Counted from the stretch's first letter, positions 18,047 to 29,252 are shown. The stretch is 64,000 nucleotides of DNA from Monomorium pharaonis (GCF_013373865.1 NC_050467.1:30338155-30402154); one strand, 5' to 3'. Numbers and translations are program-made. Notes: generated by a model from the sequence alone, not told the origin.

Positions 18047-21000
18047 TTAATTATCGATTTTTCCACTCTTCATACTATCTTCGCCTCTCTCTATCCCCTC
18101 CCTCTCTCTCATCAAATCCCTAAACCAACTCTCTCCCTCTCCATCTGCCCCTAAAATTCTTCCTACCACCTCCTGCCAACTGTCTCTGCCTAAACCCCAA
18201 TCTCTACACTCCTCCCATACATGCTCCCATGTCTCTACGCCACCTCCACATAATCTGCATCTTTTCTTCTCCTCCTCCTCCCAATATTTATTGCCTCTCA
18301 TCTCGTTACCTAATCTACACCTTATAATTCTCCTCCACCTGCTCTCTCCCCACCCTTTTTTCAAGTATCCTGGTACGCCCTCTTCCTTTACCATTTTATA
18401 CCACCTATTATAATCCGAACCTACAATTCTCTCCCATCTTTCCTCTCTCTGCATTTTTCTCTCCTTACTAAATATCGCTTCTACTCTATCCTCCTCTCTT
18501 TCCTCGCCTAACTCTTCCAAACTCCCTCCCCTGTCCTCCCAAAAACTTCTTCTTTCCCCTTCCCAACCACTCCCTACTTTTTTTGTCCTACACCTCTCCT
18601 TTATCTCTTCTAAACACATCCTTGCCAACTCGCTACCTCCGCCCTCTTCTAACCTCCTTTCATATTTCCACGCCCTTCTTCCCGCTTTCCCTCTCAATTT
18701 ATCCCTTTGTATCTCCTCTCTTACCATATAACCCGGCGTGTGCCCATCCAAGCCTAACATCCATCTCAGATACCTCTCCTCTAGCTTCTCTAAACCGTCT
18801 CTCTCCTTCCAACCCCAAATTTCCACTCCGTATCCCATAACCGTCCATACCAACCTGTCAAATAGCCACACCCTCCTTCCCCAATCTCCCCCGTACCTTC
18901 TCTTCCCAATCCCCCAAACCTGACCCATCACTGCCGCCGCCCTTCTCACCCTATCTTTTATCTGCGCTTCTTGCCCCCCATTTTTTTGAAACACATACCC
19001 TAAATAGCAAAATTCTTTCACCTCCTCTATCCTATTTCCTTTCCACCACCAATTTCTTCTACTCTCCCTACCTCCTCCCTTTCTAAACCTCACTATTTTC
19101 GACTTCTCTGCATTTAAAACTAAGTTCTTTTCATCCAAGTATCTTTCTAGCCTTTCCAACATACTTCTCATCTGATCCTCGTCTTCCGCTATTAACACCA
19201 AGTCATCTGCATATGCTAACGTACACACCTTCACATCTCCCACCTTCACTCCTCCCCACTTGACCCTCCCCATTACCTCTTCTAAGTCTGAAATCAATAG
19301 ATTAAACAACAACGGACTCAGTGGACAACCCTGTCTTACCCCCCTCCCCGTCCAAAACTCTTCCCCCGTCTCCTCCCCTACCCTAACTCTACTCTTCGTT
19401 TCTCTCAATAAGCCTTCTACTCTCTCTATTAAACCTTCTCTAATCCCCCTCTCCCTCATCGTCTTTATCAAGATCCCTCTATCTACCGAATCAAATGCTG
19501 CCTTCAAATCTACGAATAATGCTACTAGTTTTCCTCCTTTTTTGTCCACACTTCTATTTACTACGTAGTTCAATACAAAAATATTATCTATTGTCCCTCT
19601 TTTATTCCTAAAGCCTGCCTGATTTTCTGGGATTATTCCCTTCTCTTCAATCTCCTCATTTAACCTCTCTGCTAAAATTTTTGCGTATACCTTATAAAGC
19701 GTGGGCATTAACGTTATTCCCCTATACTCCTTCACCTGCTTTCCCTCTCCCTTTTTAACAATCGGTACTACTACACCTTCTTTCCAATTCTCCGGCCATT
19801 CCTCTCCCCTCCATACCCTATTCAAAAAAACCCCTATCCACTCCTCTAACCTTCTTCCTCCCCACCTCCATACTTCATTCGGAATACCATCTAATCCTCC
19901 CGCCTTTCCTACTTTTAGTTTACTCACCACCTTTCTTACCTCCTCCTTGCTTATGCCCTGTTCCTCCTCTCTCCTACCATCATCTCTATCCTTTCTCTCC
20001 TCTCCTCTAACCACTCTTGTCTCTACTCCACCTAACAAACACATAAAGTACTCTTTCCACTCCTCCATTCTTATTCCTTCGTTGACCCTCCTTTTCTTTC
20101 TCCTATCCTTATTTACTATCTCCCATACTTCACTCTCATTCCTGGCCTCTTCTGCTTTTTTCTCCCACTTCCTGTTCTCCTCCTGTTTCTTCCTCTCACA
20201 AAGAACTTTGTATTCTCTTTTCAGCCCTATATATTTATTCCTATCCTTTAGTCTTTTTCTCCACCTCCTTAATTCCCTCCTCACCTGACTCTTCATTCCT
20301 TCACATTCTTTGTCCCACCAGCCTCTTTCTACCTTCTTGCTTATCCCTCTTTCTCTCTCCGTCTTCCCCATTGCCTCCTTAATTCTACTCCTCATCCTAT
20401 CCCACTCCTTATTTACCTCCTGTTCCTCCTCTTCCTCTATCTCCCCCTCCAAAACTCTCCTAAACAATTCCCTTCCTTCTTCATCCCAGACTCCCCTTAT
20501 CTTCCTGCCCCTCCTCCTTGCAATTACCTCTCTCCCCTCACTCCTCAACTCTGCCACTACTGGAAAATGATCCGACTCTACCTTATCTATTACCCTCATC
20601 TTTTCAATTCTATCTTTTGTCTCTCTATCTACTAAAATATAGTCTATCACAGTGCTTCCTCTAGCTCCTACATACGTATACTCTCCTTCCTCATCTCCTA
20701 CCATCCTTCCATTTAACATTTCCCATCCACATTCACCTATCAGTTCTATTAGCTTCCTTCCTTCCTTATCTACCTTACTATCTTTGGACATTCTCCTAGT
20801 CTGCTCTTCCCCCTCTTCACCATCCGAATCCTCCCCCCGACCTCCCCCCTCTCTACCTGTTCTCGCGTTGAAATCGCCCCCAATAATCACCCTCGCTTCT
20901 CCATCCTTTGATTCCATCATCCGTCTCAGTAACTGCATAGCTCCTTCCCTACCTTCCTCCTTTATATACACCCCTACAATCCTCCAACTTTCCTTTCCAA

Positions 21001-21343
21001 TCTTAAATCCCACCGACAGTAACCCTTCTCCTAATTCAACTATTTTACTTCCTCTATCACTTAGCTCTTTTCTTATTCCTACCACCATTCCCCCCATCGC
21101 TCTTCCTTTTCTATTTCTCCTACTAGCCTTCTGTACTCCCCACTCATAACCCTTTGGTACCCTGTGTCTTATCTTTTCCCAACCCCTTGTGTCCGCCCAT
21201 GTCTCTGATAAAAACATTACATCCCATTCCTTTAAATTATCCCAAAAATCTTTATCTTTATTCCCCAGCCCTGCCACGTTCCAGAAGGCTATTTTCAAGA
21301 CTCTCTCAACTCTCGACTCCTCCTCTCTTGACTTACCCTTCAC
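18047..21343 (-). CDS. LINE ORF2: endonuclease and reverse transcriptase
   Basis: 1,098 codons. Residues about 15-270 are an apurinic-like endonuclease (IAFWNVAGLG, LSETWAD, GGDFNARTG, DYILVDRE, SDHFPVVAEL). The RT core follows (GITLMPTLYKVYAKI, QAGFR, FVDLKAAFDSVDR, GVRQGCPLSPLLFNL, catalytic YADDLVLI). Near the C-terminus is a CX2CX8HX4C finger (CRLCGG...HVWEEC). The first codon of the long ORF is GTG, overlapping the ORF1 stop as GTGA. No ATG occurs in this frame between its upstream stop (within ORF1, about 21395) and the endonuclease. Translation probably depends on coupling to ORF1. Confidence 0.93.
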   Translation of the reverse strand: MKGKSREEESRVERVLKIAFWNVAGLGNKDKDFWDNLKEWDVMFLSETWADTRGWEKIRHRVPKGYEWGVQKASRRNRKGRAMGGMVVGIRKELSDRGSKIVELGEGLLSVGFKIGKESWRIVGVYIKEEGREGAMQLLRRMMESKDGEARVIIGGDFNARTGREGGGRGEDSDGEEGEEQTRRMSKDSKVDKEGRKLIELIGECGWEMLNGRMVGDEEGEYTYVGARGSTVIDYILVDRETKDRIEKMRVIDKVESDHFPVVAELRSEGREVIARRRGRKIRGVWDEEGRELFRRVLEGEIEEEEEQEVNKEWDRMRSRIKEAMGKTERERGISKKVERGWWDKECEGMKSQVRRELRRWRKRLKDRNKYIGLKREYKVLCERKKQEENRKWEKKAEEARNESEVWEIVNKDRRKKRRVNEGIRMEEWKEYFMCLLGGVETRVVRGEERKDRDDGRREEEQGISKEEVRKVVSKLKVGKAGGLDGIPNEVWRWGGRRLEEWIGVFLNRVWRGEEWPENWKEGVVVPIVKKGEGKQVKEYRGITLMPTLYKVYAKILAERLNEEIEEKGIIPENQAGFRNKRGTIDNIFVLNYVVNRSVDKKGGKLVALFVDLKAAFDSVDRGILIKTMRERGIREGLIERVEGLLRETKSRVRVGEETGEEFWTGRGVRQGCPLSPLLFNLLISDLEEVMGRVKWGGVKVGDVKVCTLAYADDLVLIAEDEDQMRSMLERLERYLDEKNLVLNAEKSKIVRFRKGGGRESRRNWWWKGNRIEEVKEFCYLGYVFQKNGGQEAQIKDRVRRAAAVMGQVWGIGKRRYGGDWGRRVWLFDRLVWTVMGYGVEIWGWKERDGLEKLEERYLRWMLGLDGHTPGYMVREEIQRDKLRGKAGRRAWKYERRLEEGGGSELARMCLEEIKERCRTKKVGSGWEGERRSFWEDRGGSLEELGEEREEDRVEAIFSKERKMQREERWERIVGSDYNRWYKMVKEEGVPGYLKKGWGESRWRRIIRCRLGNEMRGNKYWEEEEKKRCRLCGGGVETWEHVWEECRDWGLGRDSWQEVVGRILGADGEGESWFRDLMREREGIERGEDSMKSGKIDN

Positions 21344-22209
21344 AATCTTCCTACATTCCCTTCCCCCCCTTCTTCTATCCTCAACTCTCCTTTCTCATTT
21401 CTCAAGACTTCCTCTTCTTCATCCCACTTCCACCAATACTCCCCTATCCTAATCCTCCCATATCCTAACCATACCCTATTTCCCCTTTCCTCTTCTACTT
21501 TTGCTATTTTTTCTAACCTCCATCTCATCTTCCTCTCCTTCCAAGTCCAATCTTCCAAAATTCTTTCTTCCCTACCTTTCAGCGTCTTCTTCTTACTCCA
21601 CACCTCTTTCCTCTGTTCTTCACTCTCTAACTTCACCCATATCATCTCTCTCCCTTTTTTGCTCCCCTCCCCTATTCTCCTAACTCCCTTCACGGTCACC
21701 TCTGCTCCTATCTCCCTGAACACCTTCTCCACCGCCTCTTTCCTATTCCCTTCCTTGACCTCTACACCTTTAATTAATAGATTCTTCCTTTTGTCCTCCC
21801 TTTCCTTCATCTCTAACCTCCTCTCTATCTCTCTCACCTTTTTTCCCACTACGTTATCCCCTCCTACTTCTATTTTCTCTATCTTTCTCTTTAACTCTTC
21901 CTGCGCCACCACTAACTCTTTTCTTTCTCTTTCCCATCTATATTCTCTCTCCTTGAAATCATTAATTTCTTTTTTCAACGCATTTATCTCCTCTCTCATC
22001 TTTCTCCCCTGCTCCTCCATAATCTCCTTCAATTCTTCCTTCATCTCTAATTTAACTATCTTTAAGCTACTAACAATCTCCTCTTTCCAATCTCTTAATT
22101 TCCTATCCCAATCTTCTCCATCCTCTCCCGCCGGTGATCTAGCTAATCTCTTGCTACCTCTCATGCTATCAACCGAAGTGCAACTGTCGCTTCTGGCTCT
22201 ATCCGTCAT
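21340..22209 (-). CDS. LINE ORF1: coiled-coil RNA-binding protein
   Basis: 289 codons from ATG 22209, very rich in Glu, Lys and Arg. A long coiled coil spans about residues 25-135 (heptad-like EEINALKKEINDFKEREY and neighbours). A mixed domain follows (NLLIKGVEVKEGNRKEAVEKVF, RIGEGSKKGREMIWVKLES), reminiscent of the RRM-like and C-terminal domain of L1-type ORF1 proteins. No CCHC knuckles are visible. Its TGA overlaps the ORF2 frame. Role by family: trimeric RNA-binding chaperone for target-primed reverse transcription. Confidence 0.85.
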   Translation of the reverse strand: MTDRARSDSCTSVDSMRGSKRLARSPAGEDGEDWDRKLRDWKEEIVSSLKIVKLEMKEELKEIMEEQGRKMREEINALKKEINDFKEREYRWERERKELVVAQEELKRKIEKIEVGGDNVVGKKVREIERRLEMKEREDKRKNLLIKGVEVKEGNRKEAVEKVFREIGAEVTVKGVRRIGEGSKKGREMIWVKLESEEQRKEVWSKKKTLKGREERILEDWTWKERKMRWRLEKIAKVEEERGNRVWLGYGRIRIGEYWWKWDEEEEVLRNEKGELRIEEGGEGNVGRL

Positions 22210-22558
22210 TTTTGTCGCGTCTACTGAACCCGCCTTAACTCTATATTACCTCCCTACTCTGTCACTATGCGGCGCTCCTGCTCCCCCACTCTCACGTACG
22301 CACGTCTTCTCTCTACCTACTCCCTGCTTTAACTCTGTTATTCCCCGAGACACCTAATTAATACTTAAAATCACTCTATTCCTCTCTTTCTCCACTCACC
22401 TATCCACCCACACACTCTCTATCGCTCTCTTTCACTCCTACCCGCCTATCCTACCTCTCCTACTCTTTCTAACACCTCTTATTACACTCAATTCACAGCC
22501 TGCAACTACACACGTCTAACTTACTCTGGCCCGGAAACGGAAGTCAATTTTCCACTAT

Positions 22559-23003
22559 GATATTTCCACTTCTTAACTTTGTTATTAAATTTTTTTTTTT
22601 TATTCAAATACATCAAAGATTTTCCAATTTTGTTTTAAATTTTCCATTATGTTATATAAAATTCCAGATAAACTATAAATGTTGTTTGTAATAGATTCAA
22701 TAACTGAATGAAAATTTTTTGTTATATTTATATAAAACAAATACATTTACATAAATTTTATATGTAGCAATGACTTATTTTTTTTTGTTATACTGTTGTA
22801 CTTGTAACAACATATGTATAAAAAATTATTTTATTTTATTTTTTATTTTTATAATAAATTATTGATAAAGTATTTTCTTTTATATAATGAATAAAATGTT
22901 GCTAATTTTATTCATGTTTATCTTATTTTATTTGGTAACTATGTTTATTGTGTAATATGATTAATAAAGTTATAATTAAATATATATATATATTTTATAT
23001 ATA
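22559..23003. other. intergenic AT-rich DNA
   Basis: Long T and TA runs; no ORF or inverted repeat recognised. Confidence 0.4.
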
Positions 23004-24337
23004 CAGGGTGTTTGGTAAAGATTTATGCAATTTTTATAAGCAGGTAGCGCGCATTAAGCTGAACAGAAAAGTCCTTATCGTTTTTCCATTTTCGCAATAG
23101 TTAACGAGTTATAGACTTGTAAAATTTTCTGTATTAGTCCGGCCTACCGGCAAATGCAAGCCCGCCGAGCGCCCGGCCGCCCCTCCCTAGCGCTTGGACC
23201 TTGAGATTGCTAGGCGCGCGGGGGGAATTGTTACAACAAGCGACAATGGCTACGCACAAGCGACGCATAACGCTAAATTCTCCCTTCGAGTTATGATAGT
23301 TTCTTTTTTAATGAAAATAAAATTTTTTAACGACAAAAAGTATGTGTGTACGTGTACAAACATGTGTACAAAAATATCAGTTTTAATGCTTAAAGAAGTA
23401 ATTACTAAATTTATTTTTTTAATAAATAACAATTATTTTTAATAAAAAATATTTTTTTGATGATAGTCTTAAACGCCGTAAACGTCATTATAAATTTTAA
23501 AAGAAGTTGTTATCATATGCTCGAAACAAAATTTATGCTTCTTCAAAAAACATTAGAAAATTTTATCGATTAAAATGGAAATGACAACCAAATAAAATGT
23601 TTATTTCAACTTTATATCCTTAATTAAAAATTAAATAACTAGAATATTTATATTTTTAATAAAATTAATCCTTGTGATAGACTTATAATACACGGAAAAA
23701 ACTTTATAATAAAAATTATTATGGTAAGTAGTAAACACGGGCCATGGAGGAATTATGAAAATTTTTATTATGTTTCTCATCAAATTACGACAATATTTAC
23801 ACTACTTATATGATATAATTCTCTGAAATTTCTTCTTACAGTTCGTGGTTACTACCATAAATAATAAATTATACATAATTTTACTATAAAATTTTCTCCC
23901 TGTAAATTTACCTCAAATTTAATAATCACTTCTTTAAGCATTAGAACTGATATTTTTTGTACACATGTATGTACACGTACACACATACTTTTTGTCGTTA
24001 AAAAATTTTATTTTTATTAAAAAATGTAAGAAACTATCATAACTCGAAGGGAGAATTTAGCGTTATACGTCGCTTGTACGTAGCCATTGTCGCTTGTTGT
24101 AACAATTCCCTCCGCGCGCCTAGCAATCTCAGGGTTCAAGCGCTGGGGAGGGGCAGCCGCCGCGGCCGACGCTCAGCGCGCTTGCATTTGCCAGTAGGCC
24201 GGGCTAATACAGAAAATTTTACAAGTCACTAACTTGTTAACTATTGCGAAAAGGGAAAAACAATAAGGACTTTTCTGTTCAGTTTCATGCGCTCTACCTG
24301 CTCACGAACATTTTATAAAAAAATACCAGACACCCTG
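23004..24337. mobile_element. foldback DNA element with ~430-bp inverted arms
   Basis: Ends CAGGGTGTTTGGTA and CAGACACCCTG. The left arm (23004-about 23435) is a diverged inverted copy of about 23905-24337, including the GC-rich block around GCGCGCGG and CAAGCGACAATGGCTACG. Flanked by TA-rich DNA on both sides, so the target duplication is probably TA or TATATA. No transposase inside; the short ORFs in the arms are not conserved between arms. Confidence 0.85.
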
Positions 24338-24876
24338 TATATATGTATATCATTAGTCTACCTGGTCTACCTGGAATAATATATATTTGCAAGCATATAT
24401 AATTATAAAAATTAATATCTATTTATAATTATATTTAAATTTCGAAAACATAGATGTCTTTTTATTGAAAAGTGTCGTAAACGTGTGACAAGTTCATATT
24501 GTCAACAATTTGTAAACAATAAGCTACAATTAGAAAACTTCATAGTTTGAAGGCATATATGCAATAACAAGTAAAAATTATTATATATGTGTTGTTGCTG
24601 TCATGTTTGCATCATGATGCTCAATATATAATCATTCATTCGATTGAATCATTCATTGCCGTCATGTTGCTGTCATGTTGTAGATAACATAACATACGAG
24701 TATTGCGAACCATTTCCTCGAAAAATTTCGCCAACTGTTTGCATGTATAAGCAGACATATTGCTGTATTCGTAACGTGTTCTACTTCGATGTCAGCAAAT
24801 ATACAGCAAATATCTAGCAACACGTTTTGTGCATTAGTTTGTTCAAAATGCTTAATCACGCTTGGCTATCTGGGGA
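24338..24876. other. intergenic, no feature recognised
   Basis: AT-rich with repeated GTTGCTGTCATGTT-like words near 24590-24680; no gene signal. Confidence 0.35.
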
Positions 24877-25004
24877 GTGGATTATGCGGAAGCGGAACGA
24901 GCGGATCACCAATTGCGGGATCATTCTAATAGAACTCTTTCAAAGATTCCGTCGAAACGGTCCTGTGATTGGTGATCCGCTTGTTCCGCTTCCGCATAAT
25001 TCGC
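24877..25004. repeat. MITE-like palindrome
   Basis: ATTATGCGGAAGCGGAACGA at about 24881 pairs with TTGTTCCGCTTCCGCATAAT at about 24981. The arms run to CGGATCACCAAT. Confidence 0.7.
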
Positions 25005-25041
25005 TTCATGGGACCGCACCCTTAGTTTCTTTCATCATTTA

Positions 25042-25178
25042 GGTATTCATAGTCAAATCTTATATTTAAGATCATCTTAAGTACTGTCTTAAGATGTCAT
25101 CAACCAATCACGAAGCCGTATTAGCATCTTAAGACATTACTTGAGACAATCTTAAAATAAGATTCGACTATGAATACC
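25042..25178. mobile_element. MITE of the GGTATTCATAGTC family, copy 2 (inverted relative to copy 1)
   Basis: Same ends and internal CTTAAGATG motifs as copy 1. The central CCAATCACGAAGCC segment is the reverse complement of the one at about 16143. Confidence 0.8.
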
Positions 25179-25266
25179 TAAATCTCCTCTTGTCAGTCCT
25201 TGATGCCAAAGTATTCACATCTGTTGGGCGCCCTGATAACTCTGACCGTCGGTTTGTCTAACCTTA

Positions 25267-25421
25267 GGGCCGATTTTACCAACTCCGGCTACCTTAACCG
25301 GCCGATTATTCCATTAGAATTGACCAATCGTATTTGTCGTTAAGCAAAATTAACAAATGCGATTGGTCAATTCCAATGGAATAACCGACCGGTTAAGGTA
25401 ACCGAAGTTGGTGAAATCGGC
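25267..25421. mobile_element. Harbinger-like MITE with TTA target duplication
   Basis: Inverted ends GGGCCGATTTTACCAACTCC and TTGGTGAAATCGGC with arms of ~65 bp (through GAATTGACCAATCG). TTA at 25264-25266 and again at 25422-25424. The 3-bp TTA duplication is typical of PIF/Harbinger elements. Confidence 0.75.
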
Positions 25422-25429
25422 TTAGTATA

Positions 25430-25702
25430 ATGGTCTGTTCGTTGGCTGGTATTCATAGTCGAATCTTATTTCAAGATCGTCTCAAGCAATATCTTAAGAT
25501 GCTAATACAGCTTTGTGATTGGCTGATGGCATCTTAAGACAGTACTTAAGATGATCTTAAATATAAGATCCGACTATGAATACCGGCCTTTCTAGCCGCA
25601 CTGTTGCACTGGTGCAATAAGTTAAAGTAAGACAAGTATATTTTTTCTCATTCTAACTTAGTTAGCACCAGTGCAACAGTGCAGCTAGAAAGAACAGACC
25701 AT
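25430..25702. mobile_element. MITE pair: outer element split by a copy of the GGTATTCATAGTC family
   Basis: The outer ends ATGGTCTGTTC (25430) and GAACAGACCAT (25692) are inverted repeats, as are GCACTGTTGCACTGGTGC and its complement inside. Between the left end and the rest of the left arm sits family copy 3 (25448-25584), so copy 3 inserted later into the outer element. Confidence 0.75.
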
Positions 25703-25723
25703 AAGTTCTATGGACTAACCTAA

Positions 25724-25778
25724 AAGACATCACGTGACTAAAAATGACGAATCTTCATTTTTAGTCACGTGATGTCTT
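25724..25778. repeat. perfect 23-bp-arm hairpin
   Basis: AGACATCACGTGACTAAAAA and its exact complement flank a 6-8-base loop. Probably the core of another small palindromic element. Confidence 0.7.
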
Positions 25779-26253
25779 CTGACGCTGAAAATGAGCGTCA
25801 AGCGTCAGCGTGAAAAGGCCCCCTTAGAGTGCGTTGGAACCATTAGTAAACTGCTTCAATCTTTTTCGAAATTATATGTTCTAAAGTCTGATATATAGCT
25901 CATTCGATTATTGTTGTTATTGGTAATATTATATATTTGTTTCGTAACATAAGTATTACATACATAAGTAAACTATTGTAATTAAATACATATTTGTAAT
26001 CAAGTCTCTTTTTAGGTTATATATTGTTTTGAGGTTATTAATTAGATTTTAAAATAAAATTGGATACCTTTGGCATTTTCTGTAGTTAAGAAGGTACTTT
26101 CCATGTAGCCTTATTTGATCTTTTTTTATTATGGTTTTACATATTAATTGTTTATATAAACTCTTACTTTAATTTTGTTGATTTAATTCTATATTTCAGC
26201 AATTTCTTTAAGTATCGAATTGTTTTATATTAAACATAAAGAAATATCTAAAA
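25779..26253. other. 5' flank of the decayed transposase gene
   Basis: AT-rich; TTTCAG at about 26195 could be an acceptor before the first coding exon. No promoter motif recognised. Confidence 0.3.
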
Positions 26254-28838
26254 ATGCTTCGTAAGCCTATGAAAACGCCTGATGAAATTTATCATGCCTT
26301 AAAGGGTCTGAATTTCCGTCAAGAAAATGATGAAATTGTTCCATGGAATGATCTAGTTTGGGATCTGGCTGTAGAAAATTTAAATAAGTCTATGTCTAAA
26401 AAATATTTATGGCTATATTTAAGCGAAAATCGACACGGCGTTTTTAACCGGCTTCATAACCTACCAGAAACGGATCTGCCAAGAAAAAATAAAAAAAAGA
26501 AAGTTCGAAAATCTAAAGATGATAATTGGTCGATGTGCAATCAAAAATGCAATTTGCAACCAATAAAATGGTCATTTTATTTGACCAAAAGAGAATGGGA
26601 CTCACTTGGAGCTCATTGCACAAAGTACAAATCCCGAACTTACGAAGTCTTGGAACCTGGCTGGGCAGACAAAATTTATTATAAGATTTGGCATCATTTA
26701 GAACTTCCATGCCCATTTGTATTTAAGTCAAAAATTAATTGTGGAATTGGCGAAATATATTTTATTATAAAAGGATTCTGTCATGAATGCAAAACCGAAA
26801 TCCATTTATGTAGTGAAACTCCGCCAACAGACGACGGAATAAATATCATCGTGTCAGCTTGAGATACAAGAGATATTGTCCACAAAAAAAGAAGACTGTT
26901 ACGAGGTAGAAATAGACAGATGTTGCAACGGAAGTGACAGCAAAGTCGACATACATGTGGCGCCATGAAGTTGCGAATCGTGAAATGAAATTTGGTGCCA
27001 TGGAACCAGCATTTTTGTATTCCGAAGCTGTTCTACGAAAGGCTAAACAACAACAAAAAGATAAAAACTTAAATGTAAAGCCTGCTGTCAATCCAATACA
27101 AACTTTTCGAGATTTAAAATATAAAAATGTTAAATTTAGTGAAAGTATTCGTGATTTTAGTGGAAACAATTTTTATGTTATGTATTGGCTACCCGAGCAG
27201 ATTACATTAAATAATACGTTTTAAAAAAAAGATCCAATCGGTAGCGTAAATTTTGATGCTACCGGATCCATTTGTGGTCCTGTAGAATATTCTGGGCAAG
27301 TGATTTATTTGTATCAAGCCATTGCTGATTTTTTGGGAAAGACACTTCCAATATATCAGATGATTTCTTCTCGACACGACGCAAATTGGTTAGCACACTG
27401 AATGCGAGAATTTTTGAGAACTGGTGGTCATCCTCCAAAGCAATTTGTGGGCGATTTTTCATTGGCTTTATTGAATGCTGGAAGTCTCGCTTTTAATGAA
27501 AGAAGATTGACAAAGTTTGTTGACAATTGCTTTCAACAACTCATGACTGCTTCAGAGATACCACTATCTGAAAAAATGTGTATACTCCGAATTGATATAG
27601 CACATTTAATAAAACTCGTTACTCGCTGGCCTTGCTTAAAAAAAGATTTGAGCTCAAAACATTTTTTTGTACGATGCGTTGGCATACTCACCAATCAAAC
27701 ATCTGTTGAAGAATTCAGACAATTACTTATTAACATTTTGTGTGTGGCTTTTTCTGAACAAGATGGTGAAGAAGCTAATCCTTATAGTTGTAGTTCTCGT
27801 CAACGACTATTGAACATGATTCAATCAGAAGTTGATACCAATTATGAAAATAAAAATTTATATGTTGAACATGATGATTTCAAACAAAACTTCAAAGAAG
27901 AAAAAAAAACTAACCGTCCAATCATAAAATTTCTTGATGAAATTGAAAATGTCGCTAAAGGATTTGTGTGCAAAGATGGGATGTTAAATCCCTATTTTAA
28001 TTAGAATTTTGGAAAAAGGTTAATAAATTTATCAGAATATTTTGTATTATGGATAGCAATAATGACGAAATTATATGACAATAAATATACACAGTATCAA
28101 AGGGTATATACGGCTACTTCAGCGAGAAGCGAGAATTATTTTAAAATTCTGAAACACAACATTTTAGATGCAAAAAATGAAAGAGTTGACAAAGTCGTAA
28201 TTAAGCATCTTAAAGCATTATCAGGCACTGTAAAATTACAAGCAGCAGAGCAAGAATTCATTCGATACAATAAAAAAGAATATTTTATTTAATGAAAAGC
28301 AAAGTACAATAGAAGATTCGTATATCGATTCGTCGGTAGCAAATAAATATCCAGTTCAAGAAGATATTTCAAGTCGAGAAAAAAACGTTCAGCAAGTTGA
28401 TCCAATAATTATCTCAGATGATACAGATAAAATACTATTTACTTAAAATAAATGTATAAAAACAGTAGTTTTTTAAATCATGTTTTTTAAAACCAAGTTT
28501 CTAAAATGAGTTCTATATTAAAGACTTTAAAATTCTGAAACATAACATTTTAGATGCAAAAAATGAAAGTTTGACAATTTCTACTTTGACAAAAATTGAC
28601 AAAGTAGAAATTGAGCATCCTAAAGCATTATCAGGCACTGTAAAATTGCAACCACCAAAGCAAGAATCTATTCAATATAATAAAAAAATACAGAATATTT
28701 TATTTAATGAAGAGCAAAATACAATAGAAGATACGTATATCGATTCATCAGTAGCAAATAAATATCCAGTTTTAGAAGATTCTCCAAGTCGGGGAAAAAA
28801 CGTTCAGCAAGTTGATCCAATTATCTCAGATGATACAG
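26254..28838 (+). pseudogene. decayed RNase-H-fold transposase gene, main coding region
   Basis: ATG 26254 opens a 202-codon segment with a Cys-bearing N-terminal region (CNQKC, CGIGEIYFIIKGFCHEC). In-frame TGA at 26860-26862. A one-base deletion near 26920 moves to the frame of 26934-28292, broken again by TAA 27222, TGA 27399 (from a Trp codon context) and TAG 28002. The core reads FDATGSICGP, QMISSRHD, GDFSLALLNAGSLAFN, RIDIAHLIK and ATSARSENYF. This spacing of acidic residues and Asp/Asn motifs recalls transposases with an RNase-H fold such as MULE-like families, but I am not sure of the superfamily. A further frameshift lies near 28277. The last segment, duplicated (28531-28838), ends at a GT donor that fits the exon at 31027. 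Dead as a gene. Confidence 0.65.
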
Positions 28839-28915
28839 GTAAAATACTATTCACTTAAAATAAATTGTATAAAAATCAGTAATTTTTTTAATCAAATTCT
28901 TTAAAAACCAAGTTT
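28144..28915 (+). repeat. 385-bp tandem duplication inside the transposase gene
   Basis: The segment starting ATTCTGAAACACAACATTTT at 28146 recurs from 28531. Both copies contain IEDxYIDSSVANKYPV and end in ISDDT. Only the second keeps an AG|GTAAAA donor at 28838/28839; the first reads AGATAAAA. Confidence 0.8.
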
Positions 28916-29031
28916 CTAAAATGAGTTACTCTATTCAAAAAGTGAGAAAGTAATCACAGATTGTTACATTCTGTGAAGTATTTTATCGCCTTAAAAGTAT
29001 TTTTTGCATTTGTATTAAATATTTATTTTTA

Positions 29032-29209
29032 TATTTGCAATTTTTTATAAAAATGTAACACTGGGCAATATTAGATCGATCAGTAATTAATACTTATTCT
29101 AAGTATTAACAGTACTGCTGTGTTAGTACTTTAATACTTAAAATAAGTAATAATTACCGGTCAATTTAATACTGCACAGTATTACATTTTTATAAGAAAT
29201 TGCAAATAT
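29032..29209. repeat. palindromic MITE, family B copy 1
   Basis: The arms TTTGCAATTTTTTATAAAAA and TTTTTATAAGAAATTGCAAA pair, with AATACTTATT stems inside. A related palindrome with TTGACCAGT ends lies at 51631-51760. Confidence 0.6.
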
Positions 29210-29252
29210 GAAAATTATATTTGACAAATGCCAAATTTATTGCGCAAAATTT

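Larger units (their letters stand above)
17854..22545 (-). mobile_element. full-length non-LTR retrotransposon (LINE)
   Basis: A 4,692-bp minus-strand element flanked by a perfect 13-bp direct repeat AATTTTCCACTAT (17841-17853 and 22546-22558). It has a 336-base 5' UTR, ORF1, ORF2 and a 193-base 3' UTR with an AATAAA and no long A tail. Both ORFs are open along their whole length. The base composition is strongly biased: purine-rich on the coding strand, hence the long pyrimidine stretches on the + strand. The endonuclease-plus-RT layout with a C-terminal zinc finger puts it in the I/Jockey/R1/CR1-type assemblage; the exact clade needs a tree. Confidence 0.93.

Noticed and set aside
18583..22357. 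Plus-strand Ser/Leu/Pro-rich ORFs across the LINE
   Set aside because: Antisense of the purine-rich LINE ORFs; the minus strand has the endonuclease, RT and coiled-coil motifs.
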